Assembly (NCBI GenBank): GCA_900472625.1
Contig: UCIT01000024.1
Location: 61,532-125,531, forward strand
Direction of reading: 5' to 3'
DNA: 64,000 nt
Source of the DNA: Hyphomicrobiales bacterium
GTDB taxonomy: Bacteria > Pseudomonadota > Alphaproteobacteria > Rhizobiales > Rhizobiaceae
Shown here: positions 1 through 9,997 of the stretch, in pieces
How the letters are laid out: each line of letters starts with the position of its first letter
Numbering within the stretch: position 1 is the first letter of the stretch
Notes under the pieces: model-generated
What the model saw: only the letters and a program-made list of their open reading frames with translations
What the model was told of the DNA's origin: nothing
Database searches by the model: none
Program-made: the position numbers and the translations under genes

Positions 1-114
1 GCATCGCGGGCGCGAACGCTGCTGAAGCGACCGCGCGCGTTGCAAACGCTGAACCGCGTTGCCGCCAGCATCCTTGCCGGCACGGCGGCGTTCATCGCCA
101 CCCGGGCAGCCTGA
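1..114 (+). CDS. LysE/RhtB-type amino-acid exporter, C-terminal end only
   Basis: Frame 1 is open from the window edge to a TGA at 112-114 and encodes the last 37 residues of a protein. The tail has basic residues around LLKRPRALQTLNR followed by a hydrophobic stretch (VAASILAGTAAFIA), which resembles the final transmembrane helix of LysE/RhtB family translocators, where a phrase of the type LL-R-P--Q--LNR precedes the last helix. The rest of the gene lies outside the window, so the substrate cannot be judged. The call rests on a short stretch only. Confidence 0.5.
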   Translation, partial: ASRARTLLKRPRALQTLNRVAASILAGTAAFIATRAA

Positions 115-246
115 AAAATTCGTTCGGCAAACAGCCTGATACAAAGGCTTTTTTCTCTGAAGCCGCTCGTTCGTGGATGAAGCCACTCTGGTCGGACCCC
201 GGCTTTGACCCTATTCTCTAGCCATATTTCATCAAGGGAGCCTATT

Positions 247-1209
<963 letters not shown>

Positions 1210-1234
1210 TTTTCAGCCCCTTCCTGACCGGATC

Positions 1235-1256
1235 GAAGGGCGCTGCGGCGCCCTTC
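1235..1256 (+). terminator. Hairpin after cysK, probable terminator
   Basis: GAAGGGCGC-TGCG-GCGCCCTTC is a perfect 9-bp stem with a 4-nt loop, 26 nt past the cysK stop. No T-run follows, so it may instead act as a 3' end stabiliser. Confidence 0.5.
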
Positions 1257-1306
1257 ATGCTATCAGCCACAACGGATCGAACACCAACCGAAAACGAGGG
1301 CTTCCC

Positions 1307-1606
1307 ATGCTGCTGATCGTCGGCACCATACGCCTGCCGCCCGAAAACCTTGGCGCTGCCCGGTCCGTGATGGCGCGGATGGTGGAGCTGAGCCGCGCCG
1401 AGGACGGATGCCTGGAGTATTCCTATGCGGAGGATGTGTTGGAAAGCGGGCTCATCCACGTCAAGGAACTCTGGCGCGACCAGCCATCGCTCGACCGGCA
1501 TTTTCAATCCGCGCATCTGAGTGACTGGCGCGCCGCGTGGCCGGCGCTCGGGATCCACGGTCGCAACCTCAAGAGTTACGAGGTTGGCGAGGCGCGGGAG
1601 ACGTGA
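1307..1606 (+). CDS. Antibiotic biosynthesis monooxygenase (ABM) domain protein, putative quinol monooxygenase
   Basis: A 99-aa protein of the dimeric alpha/beta-barrel ABM family. The pattern is a first beta strand (LLIVGTIRLPP), a helix with VMARMVELSRAEDGCLEYSYAED, then ELWRDQPSLDRHFQSAHL, the usual YgiN-like arrangement (E-GC-Y-Y, then E-W-D---L--H--S-H). Relatives oxidise quinols or act on small aromatic substrates without a cofactor; the substrate here is unknown. ATG 1307 is preceded by CGAGGG and gives the family length. A longer in-frame reading back to 1199 overlaps the cysK end and is unlikely. Confidence 0.75.
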   Translation: MLLIVGTIRLPPENLGAARSVMARMVELSRAEDGCLEYSYAEDVLESGLIHVKELWRDQPSLDRHFQSAHLSDWRAAWPALGIHGRNLKSYEVGEARET

Positions 1607-1707
1607 GTGCCTGCGGCGTTTGGTGGGTTGGAGGCTGATGTAGCTTTGCTTGCCGCTCAGCTATATCCAAAGTTTCTGAGGCGATACCTCGACCCGCCAC
1701 AAACCCG

Positions 1708-3240
1708 TCATGCCACCGCCGTCAGCCGTTCGCCAGCCATGCGGTAGGAGATCGCCTCCGCCAGATGGATGCGGCCGACCGTTTCGTGGCCGTCGAGATC
1801 GGCGAGCGTGCGGGCGACCTTGAGGACGCGATGGTAGCCGCGGGCGGAGAATTTCATCTTTTCGGCGGCATCGCGCAGCAATTGCAGGCCGGATGCGTCG
1901 GGCGCGGCGTAGGTCTCGATCATCGCGGTCGAGCAGCGGGCGTTGGTGCCGATGTCGCCCAGCCCCGCCACGCGAAAACGGTCGCGCTGCAGGTCACGGG
2001 CGCGGGCGACGCGGCGGGCGACGTCGGCGCTTTTTTCCGCCGGCGCCGGACGGATGAGGTCGAAAGCGGAGACGGCGGGAACGTCGATGCGGATGTCGAT
2101 GCGATCCATCAGCGGGCCGGAAATGCGCGCCTGATAATCGGTCATGCAGCGCGGACCGCGGGCGCAGCTGTGGCCGGGTTCGCCGGCCATGCCGCAACGG
2201 CAGGGGTTCATGGCGGCAACCAGCTGGATGCTGGCGGGATAGGTAACGCGGTGATTGGCGCGGGCGATGATGCATTCGCCGGTTTCGAGCGGCTGGCGCA
2301 GCGCATCGAGCGCCTGCGGCGAGAATTCGGGAAATTCGTCGAGGAACAGCACGCCGTGGTGCGCCAGCGACGCCTCGCCTGGGCGGGCGCGAAAACCACC
2401 GCCGACCAGCGCCGCCATGGTGGCGGAGTGATGCGGAGTGCGGAACGGCCGGCGATCGGAGAGCTTGCCGCCCGACAGCTGGCCGGCGATCGAGTGGATC
2501 ATCGACACCTCGAGCAGCTCGGCGGCGGACAGCGGCGGCAGGATCGACGGCAGGCGGGCGGCGAGCATCGACTTGCCGGAACCTGGAGGACCGACCATCA
2601 GCAAATTATGGCCGCCAGCGGCAGCCACCTCCAGCGCCCGCTTGGCGCTTTCCTGGCCCTTGATGTCGGCAAGATCGGGAAGATTGGCGGCGATGGCGCG
2701 GATCGACGGTTCGGGGCGCGACAGCACCTGGGTACCGCGGAAATGATTGGTGAGCGCAATCAGGCTGCGCGGTGCGAGAATGTCGAGATCGGCGCCGGCC
2801 CAGGCGGCCTCGGGACCGCTGTCGGCGGGGCAGATCAGGCCCTTGCCCATGGCATTGGCGCCGATCGCGGCCGGCAGCGCGCCGGTGACGGCGGCGATGG
2901 TGCCGTCGAGATTGAGTTCGCCGATGACGACATAATCGGCCAACGCATCGGCCGGAATGGCGCCGAGTGCGGCCATCAGGCCGAGCGCGATGGGGAGATC
3001 GAAGTGGCTGCCTTCCTTGGGCAGGTCGGCGGGGGCGAGATTGACGGTGATGCGCTTGGCCGGCAGCGCCAGGCCGGAGGCGTGGAGGGCGGCATGCACG
3101 CGCTCGCGGCTTTCGGCCACCGCCTTGTCGGGAAGCCCGACGATCTGAGTGATAAGCTTGCCGGGCGCGACCATCACCTGGACCTCGACCGGAACCCCTT
3201 CAATGCCCTGGAATGCAACCGTGCTGACGCGTGCCACCAT
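1708..3240 (-). CDS. comM: YifB/ComM family Mg-chelatase-like AAA+ ATPase
   Basis: A 510-aa AAA+ protein. Domain order: an N-terminal ChlI-like (Lon-protease-like fold) domain at about 20-140, the AAA+ core with Walker A GPPGSGKS at 217-224 and Walker B VLFLDE at 297-302, then a cysteine cluster (NPCRCG and nearby Cys) and a C-terminal Mg-chelatase domain with RGYHRVLKVARTLADL. In Vibrio, ComM is a hexameric helicase that drives branch migration during natural transformation; its role in non-competent bacteria is unclear. ATG 3240 is the natural start. A LexA box lies 94 nt upstream, so it is probably part of the SOS response. Confidence 0.92.
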   Translation of the reverse strand: MVARVSTVAFQGIEGVPVEVQVMVAPGKLITQIVGLPDKAVAESRERVHAALHASGLALPAKRITVNLAPADLPKEGSHFDLPIALGLMAALGAIPADALADYVVIGELNLDGTIAAVTGALPAAIGANAMGKGLICPADSGPEAAWAGADLDILAPRSLIALTNHFRGTQVLSRPEPSIRAIAANLPDLADIKGQESAKRALEVAAAGGHNLLMVGPPGSGKSMLAARLPSILPPLSAAELLEVSMIHSIAGQLSGGKLSDRRPFRTPHHSATMAALVGGGFRARPGEASLAHHGVLFLDEFPEFSPQALDALRQPLETGECIIARANHRVTYPASIQLVAAMNPCRCGMAGEPGHSCARGPRCMTDYQARISGPLMDRIDIRIDVPAVSAFDLIRPAPAEKSADVARRVARARDLQRDRFRVAGLGDIGTNARCSTAMIETYAAPDASGLQLLRDAAEKMKFSARGYHRVLKVARTLADLDGHETVGRIHLAEAISYRMAGERLTAVA

Positions 3241-3334
3241 GCCCAGATCCCCAGCGATGCAACCTTTTGCACCTGAAATCGCGACCCATCATGGTCGCGG
3301 ATTGCAATCTGGCATAGAAAACGGAATGAAACAA

Positions 3335-3349
3335 GAACAATAAAAGAAC
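3335..3349 (-). promoter_or_regulatory. LexA (SOS) box upstream of comM
   Basis: On the minus strand the sequence reads GTTC-TTTTATT-GTTC, an exact GTTC-N7-GTTC, the direct-repeat operator recognised by alphaproteobacterial LexA. It sits 94 nt before the comM ATG. Its second half overlaps a possible -35 (TTGTTC), followed 18 nt later by TATGCC as a weak -10, a position suited to repression. The 20-nt sequence including flanks is almost the same as the box at 37329-37343. Confidence 0.85.
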
Positions 3350-3476
3350 AACTGCGCGTCATTGATGTGACGCGGTTGTGGCTGGTTGTATTGGTAGAAC
3401 AAAGGTGGGGGAGGAGCTTGCAGCTGACGTCGCTCAAGCCATCCCTCGGCGTTGAGGAGGCGAAATGCTCAGCAGA

Positions 3477-3497
3477 TGCTCGGGACGAGCCCGAGCA
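3477..3497 (-). terminator. Hairpin downstream of gshB
   Basis: TGCTCGGG-ACGAG-CCCGAGCA forms an 8-bp stem about 90 nt beyond the gshB stop. There is no T-run, so termination is uncertain. A closely similar CTCGGGC hairpin follows uppP at 16318-16334. Confidence 0.35.
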
Positions 3498-3589
3498 CGA
3501 CGGCGAAGGGTGTCGCGGACGTCACCGGCAATGAGGGCAGCCGCTGGCGGAGAGCGGCACGCCGCCCTTCCGAGCAGCCGTCACCCGCC

Positions 3590-4537
3590 TTACGCGCGCT
3601 TGCGCTCGATGGCGTCCCAAAGCAGGCTGGCGATGTCGGCGCCGCCGAATTTCTTGACTTCGCGGATGCCGGTGGGCGACGTGACGTTGATCTCGGTCAT
3701 GTAGTCGCCGATGACGTCGATTCCGACCAGCAGGAACCCGCGTTCGCGCAGCGCGGGGCCGATGCGGGCGCAGATTTCCTTTTCGCGCGCCGTCAGTTCG
3801 GTCGCCTCGGCGCGGCCGCCGACATGCATGTTGGACCGGCTGTCGTGTTCCGCCGGCACGCGGTTGATGGCGCCGACCGGCTCGCCGTCGACGAGAATGA
3901 TGCGCTTGTCGCCCTTGCGGACGTCAGGCAGGTACTGCTGGGCGATGAAGGGCTCGCGGAACAGCTGGCCGAACATTTCGAGCAGCGAGGAGAGGTTGCG
4001 GTCGTCCTTTGTCGAGTGGAAGACGCCGGCGCCGCCATTGCCGTAGAGCGGCTTCAGGATGATGTCGCCCATCTCGTCGCGGAAGCGGCGGATCTCGCCG
4101 GCATCCTTGGTGATCAGCGTCTTCGGCATTAGATCGGCGAATTCGGTGACGAAGATCTTTTCCGGCGAATTGCGCACCCAGGCCGGATCATTGACGACGA
4201 GGGTCTTCGGGTGGATGCGCTCGAGCAGATGCGTCGAGGTGATGTAGGACATGTCGAAGGGCGGGTCCTGGCGCAGCAGCACGACGTCCATGGTCTGCAG
4301 ATCGACGCGCTCGGGGGCGCCGAGCTCGTAGTGGTCGCCCTTGATGTCGCGCAGCGTCATCGGCTCGACGGAGGCGTAGAGCTTTCCATCGCGGAAGCTC
4401 AGGCGGTCGGGCGTGTAATGGAACAGCTTGTAGCCGCGGGTCTGCGCCTCAAGGCTCATGGCGAAGGTGGAATCGCCGGCGATGTTGATGGAGGCGACAT
4501 GGTCCATCTGGACCGCTACGTTCTTGATCTTGGCCAT
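3590..4537 (-). CDS. gshB: Glutathione synthase
   Basis: ATP-grasp enzyme that joins gamma-glutamylcysteine and glycine to give glutathione; 315 aa, the usual length. It has the N-terminal substrate domain ([34 protein letters not shown]), the [10 protein letters not shown] phrase, the ATP-grasp region with [16 protein letters not shown], and C-terminal metal and ATP contacts in [23 protein letters not shown] 4537 follows AAGGGA at 5-nt spacing. The next gene upstream on the same strand is the cupin, 97 nt away, so it probably has its own promoter. Confidence 0.95.
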   Translation of the reverse strand: MAKIKNVAVQMDHVASINIAGDSTFAMSLEAQTRGYKLFHYTPDRLSFRDGKLYASVEPMTLRDIKGDHYELGAPERVDLQTMDVVLLRQDPPFDMSYITSTHLLERIHPKTLVVNDPAWVRNSPEKIFVTEFADLMPKTLITKDAGEIRRFRDEMGDIILKPLYGNGGAGVFHSTKDDRNLSSLLEMFGQLFREPFIAQQYLPDVRKGDKRIILVDGEPVGAINRVPAEHDSRSNMHVGGRAEATELTAREKEICARIGPALRERGFLLVGIDVIGDYMTEINVTSPTGIREVKKFGGADIASLLWDAIERKRA

Positions 4538-4634
4538 TTTCGTCCCTTAGCTTATGCGGGACAGATGTAGGCCGCCGAGGTCGTGAACGCAACGGGCGAT
4601 GCGCGGCTTTTGTGCCGCGCCCGACCGTGGCTTG

Positions 4635-5141
4635 TCAGGCGGCGATGCCCTGCTGGCCGGTGTTGCGCAAGAGGTTGCGCAGGCGGTAGGCGAGCGCCAC
4701 GGGCTTGGGGAAAGGCTTGCGCAGGAAGGCGACCTTGCGGACGTAATTGTCCACCCGCCAACTGGCCCAGGTGCCGCCGGCGAAGAAGGCGACGTCGCCC
4801 GCGCGCAGCATGCGCTCGGTGCCGTCATCGGCCGTGATGTGGACTTCGCCTTCGAGGATCATCACCGTTTCGTCCCAGCCGAAGAACCAGCGGAACTCGC
4901 CCTCGGTGCAATCCCAGATCGCCGTCAGCGCGGCGTCGTCGTGGCCACGCGAGTGTTCACCGGTGCGAGCCTGCGGTTCCCCGGCGACGATCCAGTCCGG
5001 ATTGATCGGCGTCGAGGTCATCGGCACCAGATCGCTGGAATGGGCGACGAAGGACTTGCCGCGCGGCAGCGCGACCAATTCCGGCATGGCGCGTGCGGCC
5101 ACCGCCATCGCGCTCGCGAACATAAGATGCAATGATGCCAT
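4635..5141 (-). CDS. Cupin-domain protein of the DUF861/EutQ-like type
   Basis: A 168-aa protein with a single cupin barrel at about residues 70-145: WDCTEGEFRWFFGWDETVMILEG, then a second conserved part with MLRAGDVAFFAGGTWASW. This resembles the (S)-ureidoglycine aminohydrolase/EutQ-like cupins often annotated DUF861. The first 20 residues are hydrophobic (HLMFASAMAVAARAM) and could be a weak signal sequence or an over-long start; ATG 5141 is nevertheless supported by AGGGGG about 6 nt upstream. Alone between gshB and ugpC, so its substrate cannot be inferred. Confidence 0.75.
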   Translation of the reverse strand: MASLHLMFASAMAVAARAMPELVALPRGKSFVAHSSDLVPMTSTPINPDWIVAGEPQARTGEHSRGHDDAALTAIWDCTEGEFRWFFGWDETVMILEGEVHITADDGTERMLRAGDVAFFAGGTWASWRVDNYVRKVAFLRKPFPKPVALAYRLRNLLRNTGQQGIAA

Positions 5142-5255
5142 GAGAACCCCCTGCTCTCGCTATCCCCTATAAGGCCGGAAATAACAGAAATATCTAACAG
5201 AGCGGTTCAGACATTCGCTAAAGTTGTAGCGAATGCCGTCCAAGTTCGCGTGTTT

Positions 5256-6359
5256 TCAGTGCGCAGGCTGCGGCTCTTCCACCGCGATTACGGCCTCTGC
5301 CCGATCGACCACAATGCGCCTGCCGGTGTCTGCGGCGAAGAAGTGCAGCTTTTCGGGGGCGATGGTGAGACGCAATGTCGGGTCGATAGTGATGTCGGGC
5401 GACAGCACCGCGGTGATCGGCTGGTCGCCGAGCAGGCCGTGGACCAAACGCTGGGCGCCGAGTTCCTCGACATATTCGACGGTGACGGGCAGCGCGTGCT
5501 CGCTGGCATCTGCCAGGCGAAGGTCCTCGGCGCGGATGCCGATGGTGACGGCACCCGATGTCGGCGCGCAACCAGCCAGATCGATCAGGCTTGGGCCGAG
5601 CGCCAGCTTGTCGCCGTGCAGTTCGCCCTTCAGGAGATTCATGGCCGGCGAGCCGATGAAGCTCGCGACGAAGGTGGAGGCCGGGCGGTGATAGACATCG
5701 AGCGGCGTGCCGACCTGCTCAATCCGGCCGCCATTGAGGACGACGAGACGGTCGGCCAGCGTCATCGCTTCCAGCTGGTCGTGGGTGACGTAGATCGAGG
5801 TGGTGCCGAGACGGCGCTGCAGGCGCTTGATCTCGCCACGCATGGAGACGCGCAGCTTGGCGTCGAGGTTGGACAATGGCTCGTCGAACAGGAAGACGGC
5901 CGGCTTGCGGACGATGGCGCGGCCCATGGCGACGCGCTGGCGCTGGCCACCGGAGAGCGCCTTCGGCTTGCGGTCGAGATACTGGGCAATCTCCAGCATG
6001 CGCGCCGCTTCCGCGACTCGGGCGTCGATCTCGGCCTTCGGAGTCTTGCGGTTCTTCAGGCCGTATTCGAGATTCTGGCGCACCGACATATGCGGATAGA
6101 GCGCGTAGTTCTGGAATACCATGGCGATGTCTCGATCGGCCGGCTCGACGTCGTTGACGACGCGATCACCGATCTTCACCTCGCCCTCGGAAATGGTTTC
6201 CAGGCCGGCGATCATGCGCAGCAGGGTCGACTTGCCGCAGCCGGACGGGCCGACCAGCACGATGAATTCGCCGTCTGCGATGGTGAGACGGATGTCGGAG
6301 ACGGCGCGGACGCCGCCGTGATAGATCTTGCCGACCTTGTCGACGTCGATGGAAGCCAT
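5256..6359 (-). CDS. ugpC: sn-Glycerol-3-phosphate ABC transporter, ATP-binding protein
   Basis: ATPase of the UgpBAEC importer for glycerol-3-phosphate and glycerophosphodiesters, 367 aa. Walker [10 protein letters not shown] at 37-45, Q-loop in [11 protein letters not shown] near 83, signature LSGGQ at 135-139, Walker B VFLFDE at 155-160 and switch histidine in YVTHDQ. A C-terminal TOBE/MalK-like regulatory domain fills residues from about 240. Last gene of the operon; its ATG lies 2 nt past the ugpE stop, so it is co-transcribed and probably translationally coupled. Confidence 0.95.
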   Translation of the reverse strand: MASIDVDKVGKIYHGGVRAVSDIRLTIADGEFIVLVGPSGCGKSTLLRMIAGLETISEGEVKIGDRVVNDVEPADRDIAMVFQNYALYPHMSVRQNLEYGLKNRKTPKAEIDARVAEAARMLEIAQYLDRKPKALSGGQRQRVAMGRAIVRKPAVFLFDEPLSNLDAKLRVSMRGEIKRLQRRLGTTSIYVTHDQLEAMTLADRLVVLNGGRIEQVGTPLDVYHRPASTFVASFIGSPAMNLLKGELHGDKLALGPSLIDLAGCAPTSGAVTIGIRAEDLRLADASEHALPVTVEYVEELGAQRLVHGLLGDQPITAVLSPDITIDPTLRLTIAPEKLHFFAADTGRRIVVDRAEAVIAVEEPQPAH

Positions 6360-6361
6360 TG

Positions 6362-7210
6362 TTATTTCTCCGTCTCAACCAGGCCTTTGACGAACAGGCG
6401 CTGCATGAAAATGATGACCAGAACCGGCGGAAGCGCCGCGAGGATGACACCCGCCATCACCAGGTTCCACTGCGTGTCGCCATCGAGCACGGCGGCCAGG
6501 CGCTTGATGCCCATGACGACGGTGTAATAGCCGGGCTCGGTGGTGATCAGCATCGGCCAGAGATACTGGTTCCAGCCGTAGATGAACATGATGATGAAGA
6601 GCGCGGCGATGTTGGTACGCGACAGCGGCAGCAGAATATCCCAGAAGAATTTCAGCGGGCCGGCGCCATCGACGCGTGACGCCTCCATCATCTCTTCCGG
6701 AATGGTCAGGAAGAACTGCCGGAACAGGAAGGTGGCGGTGGCCGAGGCGATAACAGGGATGACGAGGCCGGAATAGGAATTCAGGAGGCCGAGATCGGCG
6801 ACGACCTTGTATGTCGGCAGGATGCGCACCTCGATCGGCAGCATCAGCGTCATGAAGATGACCCAGAAGGCGACGGTGCGGAAGGGAAAGCGGAAATAGA
6901 CGATGGCGAAGGCCGAGATGATCGAGATGGCGATCTTGCCGACCGCGACCAGGATGGCCATCACAAGGCTGTTGCCAAGCATCAGCAGGAAGGGTGGCGC
7001 ACCGGCATTCGAGGCGCCGGAACCGAGCAGGGTGCCGTAGTTCTTCAACATCTCGTGGCCGGGCGTCAGCGGCACGACGCCGGTGAGGAAGTCCGATGGC
7101 CCGCGCGTCGAGGCGATGAAGGCGAGGTAGACGGGGAACACCACCATCGCGATGCCTGTTATCAGCACGAGATGGGTGAGGAAATTCAGGAAGGGGCGGT
7201 TCTCGACCAT
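6362..7210 (-). CDS. ugpE: sn-Glycerol-3-phosphate ABC transporter, permease UgpE
   Basis: A 282-aa inner-membrane permease of the MalG type, close to the 281 aa of E. coli UgpE. It has about six transmembrane segments (the first around [20 protein letters not shown]) and the EAA loop [21 protein letters not shown] that docks on the ATPase. The frame stays open upstream into ugpA, but ATG 7210 (MVENRPFLN) matches the family start. It starts 14 nt after the ugpA stop. Confidence 0.94.
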   Translation of the reverse strand: MVENRPFLNFLTHLVLITGIAMVVFPVYLAFIASTRGPSDFLTGVVPLTPGHEMLKNYGTLLGSGASNAGAPPFLLMLGNSLVMAILVAVGKIAISIISAFAIVYFRFPFRTVAFWVIFMTLMLPIEVRILPTYKVVADLGLLNSYSGLVIPVIASATATFLFRQFFLTIPEEMMEASRVDGAGPLKFFWDILLPLSRTNIAALFIIMFIYGWNQYLWPMLITTEPGYYTVVMGIKRLAAVLDGDTQWNLVMAGVILAALPPVLVIIFMQRLFVKGLVETEK

Positions 7211-7224
7211 GGCTTGACCTCGCT

Positions 7225-8109
7225 TCAATACTGCACTTTGCGTTCGATCCAGCGGAACTGGACGACGGTCAGGATGACCACGATCAGCATCAGCACGACC
7301 GATTGCGCGGCCGACGGGCCGAGGTTGAGACCGACGAAACCGTCGGCATAGACTTTGTAGACGAGGATGTTTGTCGATTGCGACGGACCGCCCGATGTGG
7401 CCGCATCGATGATCGGGAAGGTGTCGAACATCGCATAGGTGATGTTGATGACCGCCAGGAAGAAGGTGGTCGGCGACAGCAGCGGGAAGACGATTGTCCA
7501 GAAGCGCTTCACCGGGCCGGCGCCGTCGATGGCGGCGGCTTCGGTGAGCGAATGCGGCACGGATTGCAGGCCGGCGACGAAGAACAGGAAATTGTAGGAG
7601 ATCTGCTTCCAGGCCGCGGCAATGACGATCAGCACCATCGCGTTGTTGGGATTGAGACGATGATCCCAGTTGTAGCCGAAATAATTCAGGGCATAGGGAA
7701 TGATGCCAACGCTGGGGTTGAACATGAACCACCACAGCAGGCCGGAGGCGGCAGGCGCGACGGCGTAGGGCCAGACCAGCAGCGTCGTATAAAAGCGCTG
7801 CGAGCGGATCACGCGGTTGACGCAGACCGCGAACAGCAGCGACAGGCCCATCGACAGCACGGTCACGCCGATCGAGAAGATCAGGGTAACGATCAACGAA
7901 TTCAGATAGTCGGGATCGTGAAGCAAGCGCGTGTAGTTGGCGAGGCCGACGAAGGTGTCCTTGAGACCGAACGGGTCCTGGCGCAGGAAGGACTGCCACA
8001 CGGCCTGACAGGCCGGCCAGACGAAGAAGATGATCGTGATGATCATCTGCGGCGCCAGCAGGGCGTAAGGCAGAAAACGGCTTTTGAAAACGGTGCGCTT
8101 GGTTTGCAT
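7225..8109 (-). CDS. ugpA: sn-Glycerol-3-phosphate ABC transporter, permease UgpA
   Basis: MalF-type permease of 294 aa that pairs with UgpE. It begins [21 protein letters not shown] and carries the EAA loop [17 protein letters not shown] at about 205-225. ATG 8109 is chosen over an ATG 15 nt earlier because AGGGG falls between the two with proper spacing for 8109. It is separated from ugpB by a strong hairpin, which suggests more binding protein than permease is made. Confidence 0.94.
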   Translation of the reverse strand: MQTKRTVFKSRFLPYALLAPQMIITIIFFVWPACQAVWQSFLRQDPFGLKDTFVGLANYTRLLHDPDYLNSLIVTLIFSIGVTVLSMGLSLLFAVCVNRVIRSQRFYTTLLVWPYAVAPAASGLLWWFMFNPSVGIIPYALNYFGYNWDHRLNPNNAMVLIVIAAAWKQISYNFLFFVAGLQSVPHSLTEAAAIDGAGPVKRFWTIVFPLLSPTTFFLAVINITYAMFDTFPIIDAATSGGPSQSTNILVYKVYADGFVGLNLGPSAAQSVVLMLIVVILTVVQFRWIERKVQY

Positions 8110-8131
8110 GACGAGACCCCTCAAGGAAAAT

Positions 8132-8158
8132 GCCCTCCCCGGACTGTCCGGGGAGGGC
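8132..8158 (-). terminator. ugpB-ugpA intercistronic hairpin (attenuator or 3' stabiliser)
   Basis: GCCCTCCCCGG-ACTGT-CCGGGGAGGGC has an 11-bp perfect GC-rich stem (13 bp if the loop closes further). It sits 19 nt after the ugpB stop, before ugpA. Such hairpins after a binding-protein gene usually allow partial read-through and protect the upstream mRNA. Confidence 0.6.
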
Positions 8159-8177
8159 TGATGGGAGGGAGAGACCC

Positions 8178-9506
8178 TTAGTTGGAGTTGGCGGCTTCGA
8201 ATTCGCGCAGCATGGCATTGCCCTGCTTTGCGCCATCGTCGAGAGCCTGCTGGCCGGTCTTCTTGCCGGTCAGGACAGCTTCCAGCTGCTGGTCGAGAAC
8301 GTCACGGATCTGCGTCAGGTTGCCGAAGCGAACGCCCTTGGAGTTTTCGGTCGGCGTGCCGCGCATGATCTGCTTGATGGCGATGTCCGAACCCGGGTTC
8401 TTGGCGTAGTAGCCCTGGCTCTGACCAAGCTCGTAGGTGGCGTTGGTGATCGGCAGGTAGCCGGTGAACTGGTGCCAGTCAGCCTGGACTTCCGGTGTCG
8501 AGAGGTAGGTGAAGAACTTGGCAACGCCCTTGTAGACTGCCTTGTCCTTCTGGCCGTTCAGTACCCACAGCGTCGCGCCGCCGATGATGGAGTTCTTCGG
8601 GTCCTGCGTGACGGTGTCGTCGTAAGGCATCGGCGCGAAGCCGACCTTGAAGTCCTTGGCGTTGTTGATGACGCCTGAACGCGAGGCGGACGAGTTCATA
8701 TAGACGGCGCACTGTTGCGAGTAGAACATCGGAGCAGCGTCAGCGCCGGCGCTCGGGCCGCCATACTTGTAGACGCCTTCATCCTGCCACTTCTTGAGGT
8801 TGTCCCAGAACTTGACCTGGTTCGGACCGTTGAAGGTGAACTCGGCATCCATGCCGCCGAAGCCGTTCTGCTTGGTGCCGTAAGGCAGGTTCTGGATGGC
8901 GGAGTAGTTTTCCAGGCCAACCCAGGTCGCGCCGTAGGACATGGTGAAGCCGCACTTGGCAGCGCCGCTGTCGACGATCTTCTTGCCCATGGTGGCAAGC
9001 TCGGCCCAGGTCTTCGGAGCGACTTCCGGATCAAGGCCAGCCTTCTTGAAGACGTCCTTGTTGTAATAGAGGATCGGGGTCGAGGAGTTGAAAGGCATCG
9101 ACAGGATGTTGCCTTCCGGATCGGAATAGTAGCCGACGACAGGCGCCAGGAACTTCGACGGATCCCAGGCTTCGCCCTCGTCCTTCATCAGCTTGTAGAC
9201 CGGATAGACGGCGCCCTTGGCGGCCATCATCGTGCCGGTGCCGACTTCGAACACCTGAACGATCGCGGGCTGCTGCCCGGCGCGGAACGCGGCGATGGCG
9301 GCCGTCAGCGTTTCAGGATAGGTGCCCTTGAAAACCGGCGTGACGTGATATTCGGTCTGGCTGTCGTTGAACTTCTTGGCAAGCTCTTCGAGCTTCTTGC
9401 CGTTCTCGCCACCCATGGCGTGCCACCAGCTGATCTCGGTTGCGGCAAAAGACGTGGAAGCAGACAAAACGACCGCGGCAGCGGCCAATGAAATCTTCTT
9501 GAACAT
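8178..9506 (-). CDS. ugpB: sn-Glycerol-3-phosphate ABC transporter, periplasmic binding protein
   Basis: A 442-aa solute-binding protein (family 1). A Sec signal peptide covers residues 1-21 ([21 protein letters not shown]), and the mature part starts [15 protein letters not shown], a phrase typical of UgpB. ATG 9506 is preceded by GGAGAGG at 6 nt; an earlier in-frame start adds only six residues. First gene of ugpBAEC. Three PhoB half-sites 50-78 nt upstream indicate induction by phosphate starvation, as known for ugp genes in enterobacteria and Sinorhizobium. Confidence 0.95.
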   Translation of the reverse strand: MFKKISLAAAAVVLSASTSFAATEISWWHAMGGENGKKLEELAKKFNDSQTEYHVTPVFKGTYPETLTAAIAAFRAGQQPAIVQVFEVGTGTMMAAKGAVYPVYKLMKDEGEAWDPSKFLAPVVGYYSDPEGNILSMPFNSSTPILYYNKDVFKKAGLDPEVAPKTWAELATMGKKIVDSGAAKCGFTMSYGATWVGLENYSAIQNLPYGTKQNGFGGMDAEFTFNGPNQVKFWDNLKKWQDEGVYKYGGPSAGADAAPMFYSQQCAVYMNSSASRSGVINNAKDFKVGFAPMPYDDTVTQDPKNSIIGGATLWVLNGQKDKAVYKGVAKFFTYLSTPEVQADWHQFTGYLPITNATYELGQSQGYYAKNPGSDIAIKQIMRGTPTENSKGVRFGNLTQIRDVLDQQLEAVLTGKKTGQQALDDGAKQGNAMLREFEAANSN

Positions 9507-9555
9507 GAAAAACCTCTCCACCATTGTTGGGGTGAGGACGCAATAGAGGCCTATT

Positions 9556-9584
9556 GTGACACCTCCGTAACGGTTTCATGACGG
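9556..9584 (-). promoter_or_regulatory. PhoB box (three half-sites) upstream of ugpB
   Basis: On the minus strand the half-sites read CCGTCAT (9584-9578), CCGTTAC (9573-9567) and GTGTCAC (9562-9556), compared with the Pho-box half-site CTGTCAT: 6, 4 and 5 matches of 7. All three are exactly 11 nt apart, one helical turn, as required for tandem PhoB dimers. The position, 50-78 nt before the ugpB ATG, fits PhoB replacing a -35 element. Confidence 0.7.
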
Positions 9585-9628
9585 CCCGATTACAAATTCA
9601 AAACAGATTATCCAGCTAAGGATATGCT

Positions 9629-9997
9629 TTAAAAGGCATTGCGCAGATGCAGCGGCCAGCGGCCAGGCACGATGGCGACGATGTCGTAGCGTTGCGAGAG
9701 ACGCGCGTGGTCGCGCTGGCGCGCCAGCCAGAGATCGCTGGCGTTGCGGATGCGCACCTGCGCCGAGGCAGAAACGGCATCGACGGCCGTTGCCGCCTCG
9801 CGCCGCGACTTGACCTCGACGAAGACGGCGAGATCGCCTTTTCTGGCGATGATGTCGATCTCGCCAAGCCTGGTGCGATAGCGCAGGGCGACGATGCGAT
9901 AGCCTTTCAGCATCAGGAATGCGGCAGCCAGATATTCGGAGACGTGTCCCCGGCGCAGCGCCTTGCGGCGGTGGCTGGCGGCGTCCCTATCGGCCAT
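9629..9997 (-). CDS. yraN: YraN family protein (UPF0102), endonuclease-like fold
   Basis: A 122-aa protein with the UPF0102 signature: GHVSEYLAAAFLMLKGYRIVALRYRT, then GEIDIIARKGDLAVFVEVKSRR. The E-D-EVK residues match the PD-(D/E)XK nuclease core (E of GEID, then EVK). The cellular role is not established. ATG 9997 overlaps the end of rsmI by 11 nt, so the two are translated together; rsmI-yraN is a common pair. Confidence 0.9.
   Translation of the reverse strand: MADRDAASHRRKALRRGHVSEYLAAAFLMLKGYRIVALRYRTRLGEIDIIARKGDLAVFVEVKSRREAATAVDAVSASAQVRIRNASDLWLARQRDHARLSQRYDIVAIVPGRWPLHLRNAF

Larger units (their letters stand above)
3241..3589. other. Intergenic region between comM start and gshB end
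   Basis: This 349-nt stretch holds the comM promoter region with its LexA box (3335-3349) and a hairpin at 3477-3497. I see no convincing gene: the open frames here are short, lack ribosome sites and have no recognisable protein pattern. Confidence 0.6.

Noticed and set aside
1765..3276. Open frame of 503 codons opposite comM
   Set aside because: Its product is Arg/Gly/Ala-rich without any family pattern and it is fully explained as the complement of the well-supported comM gene.
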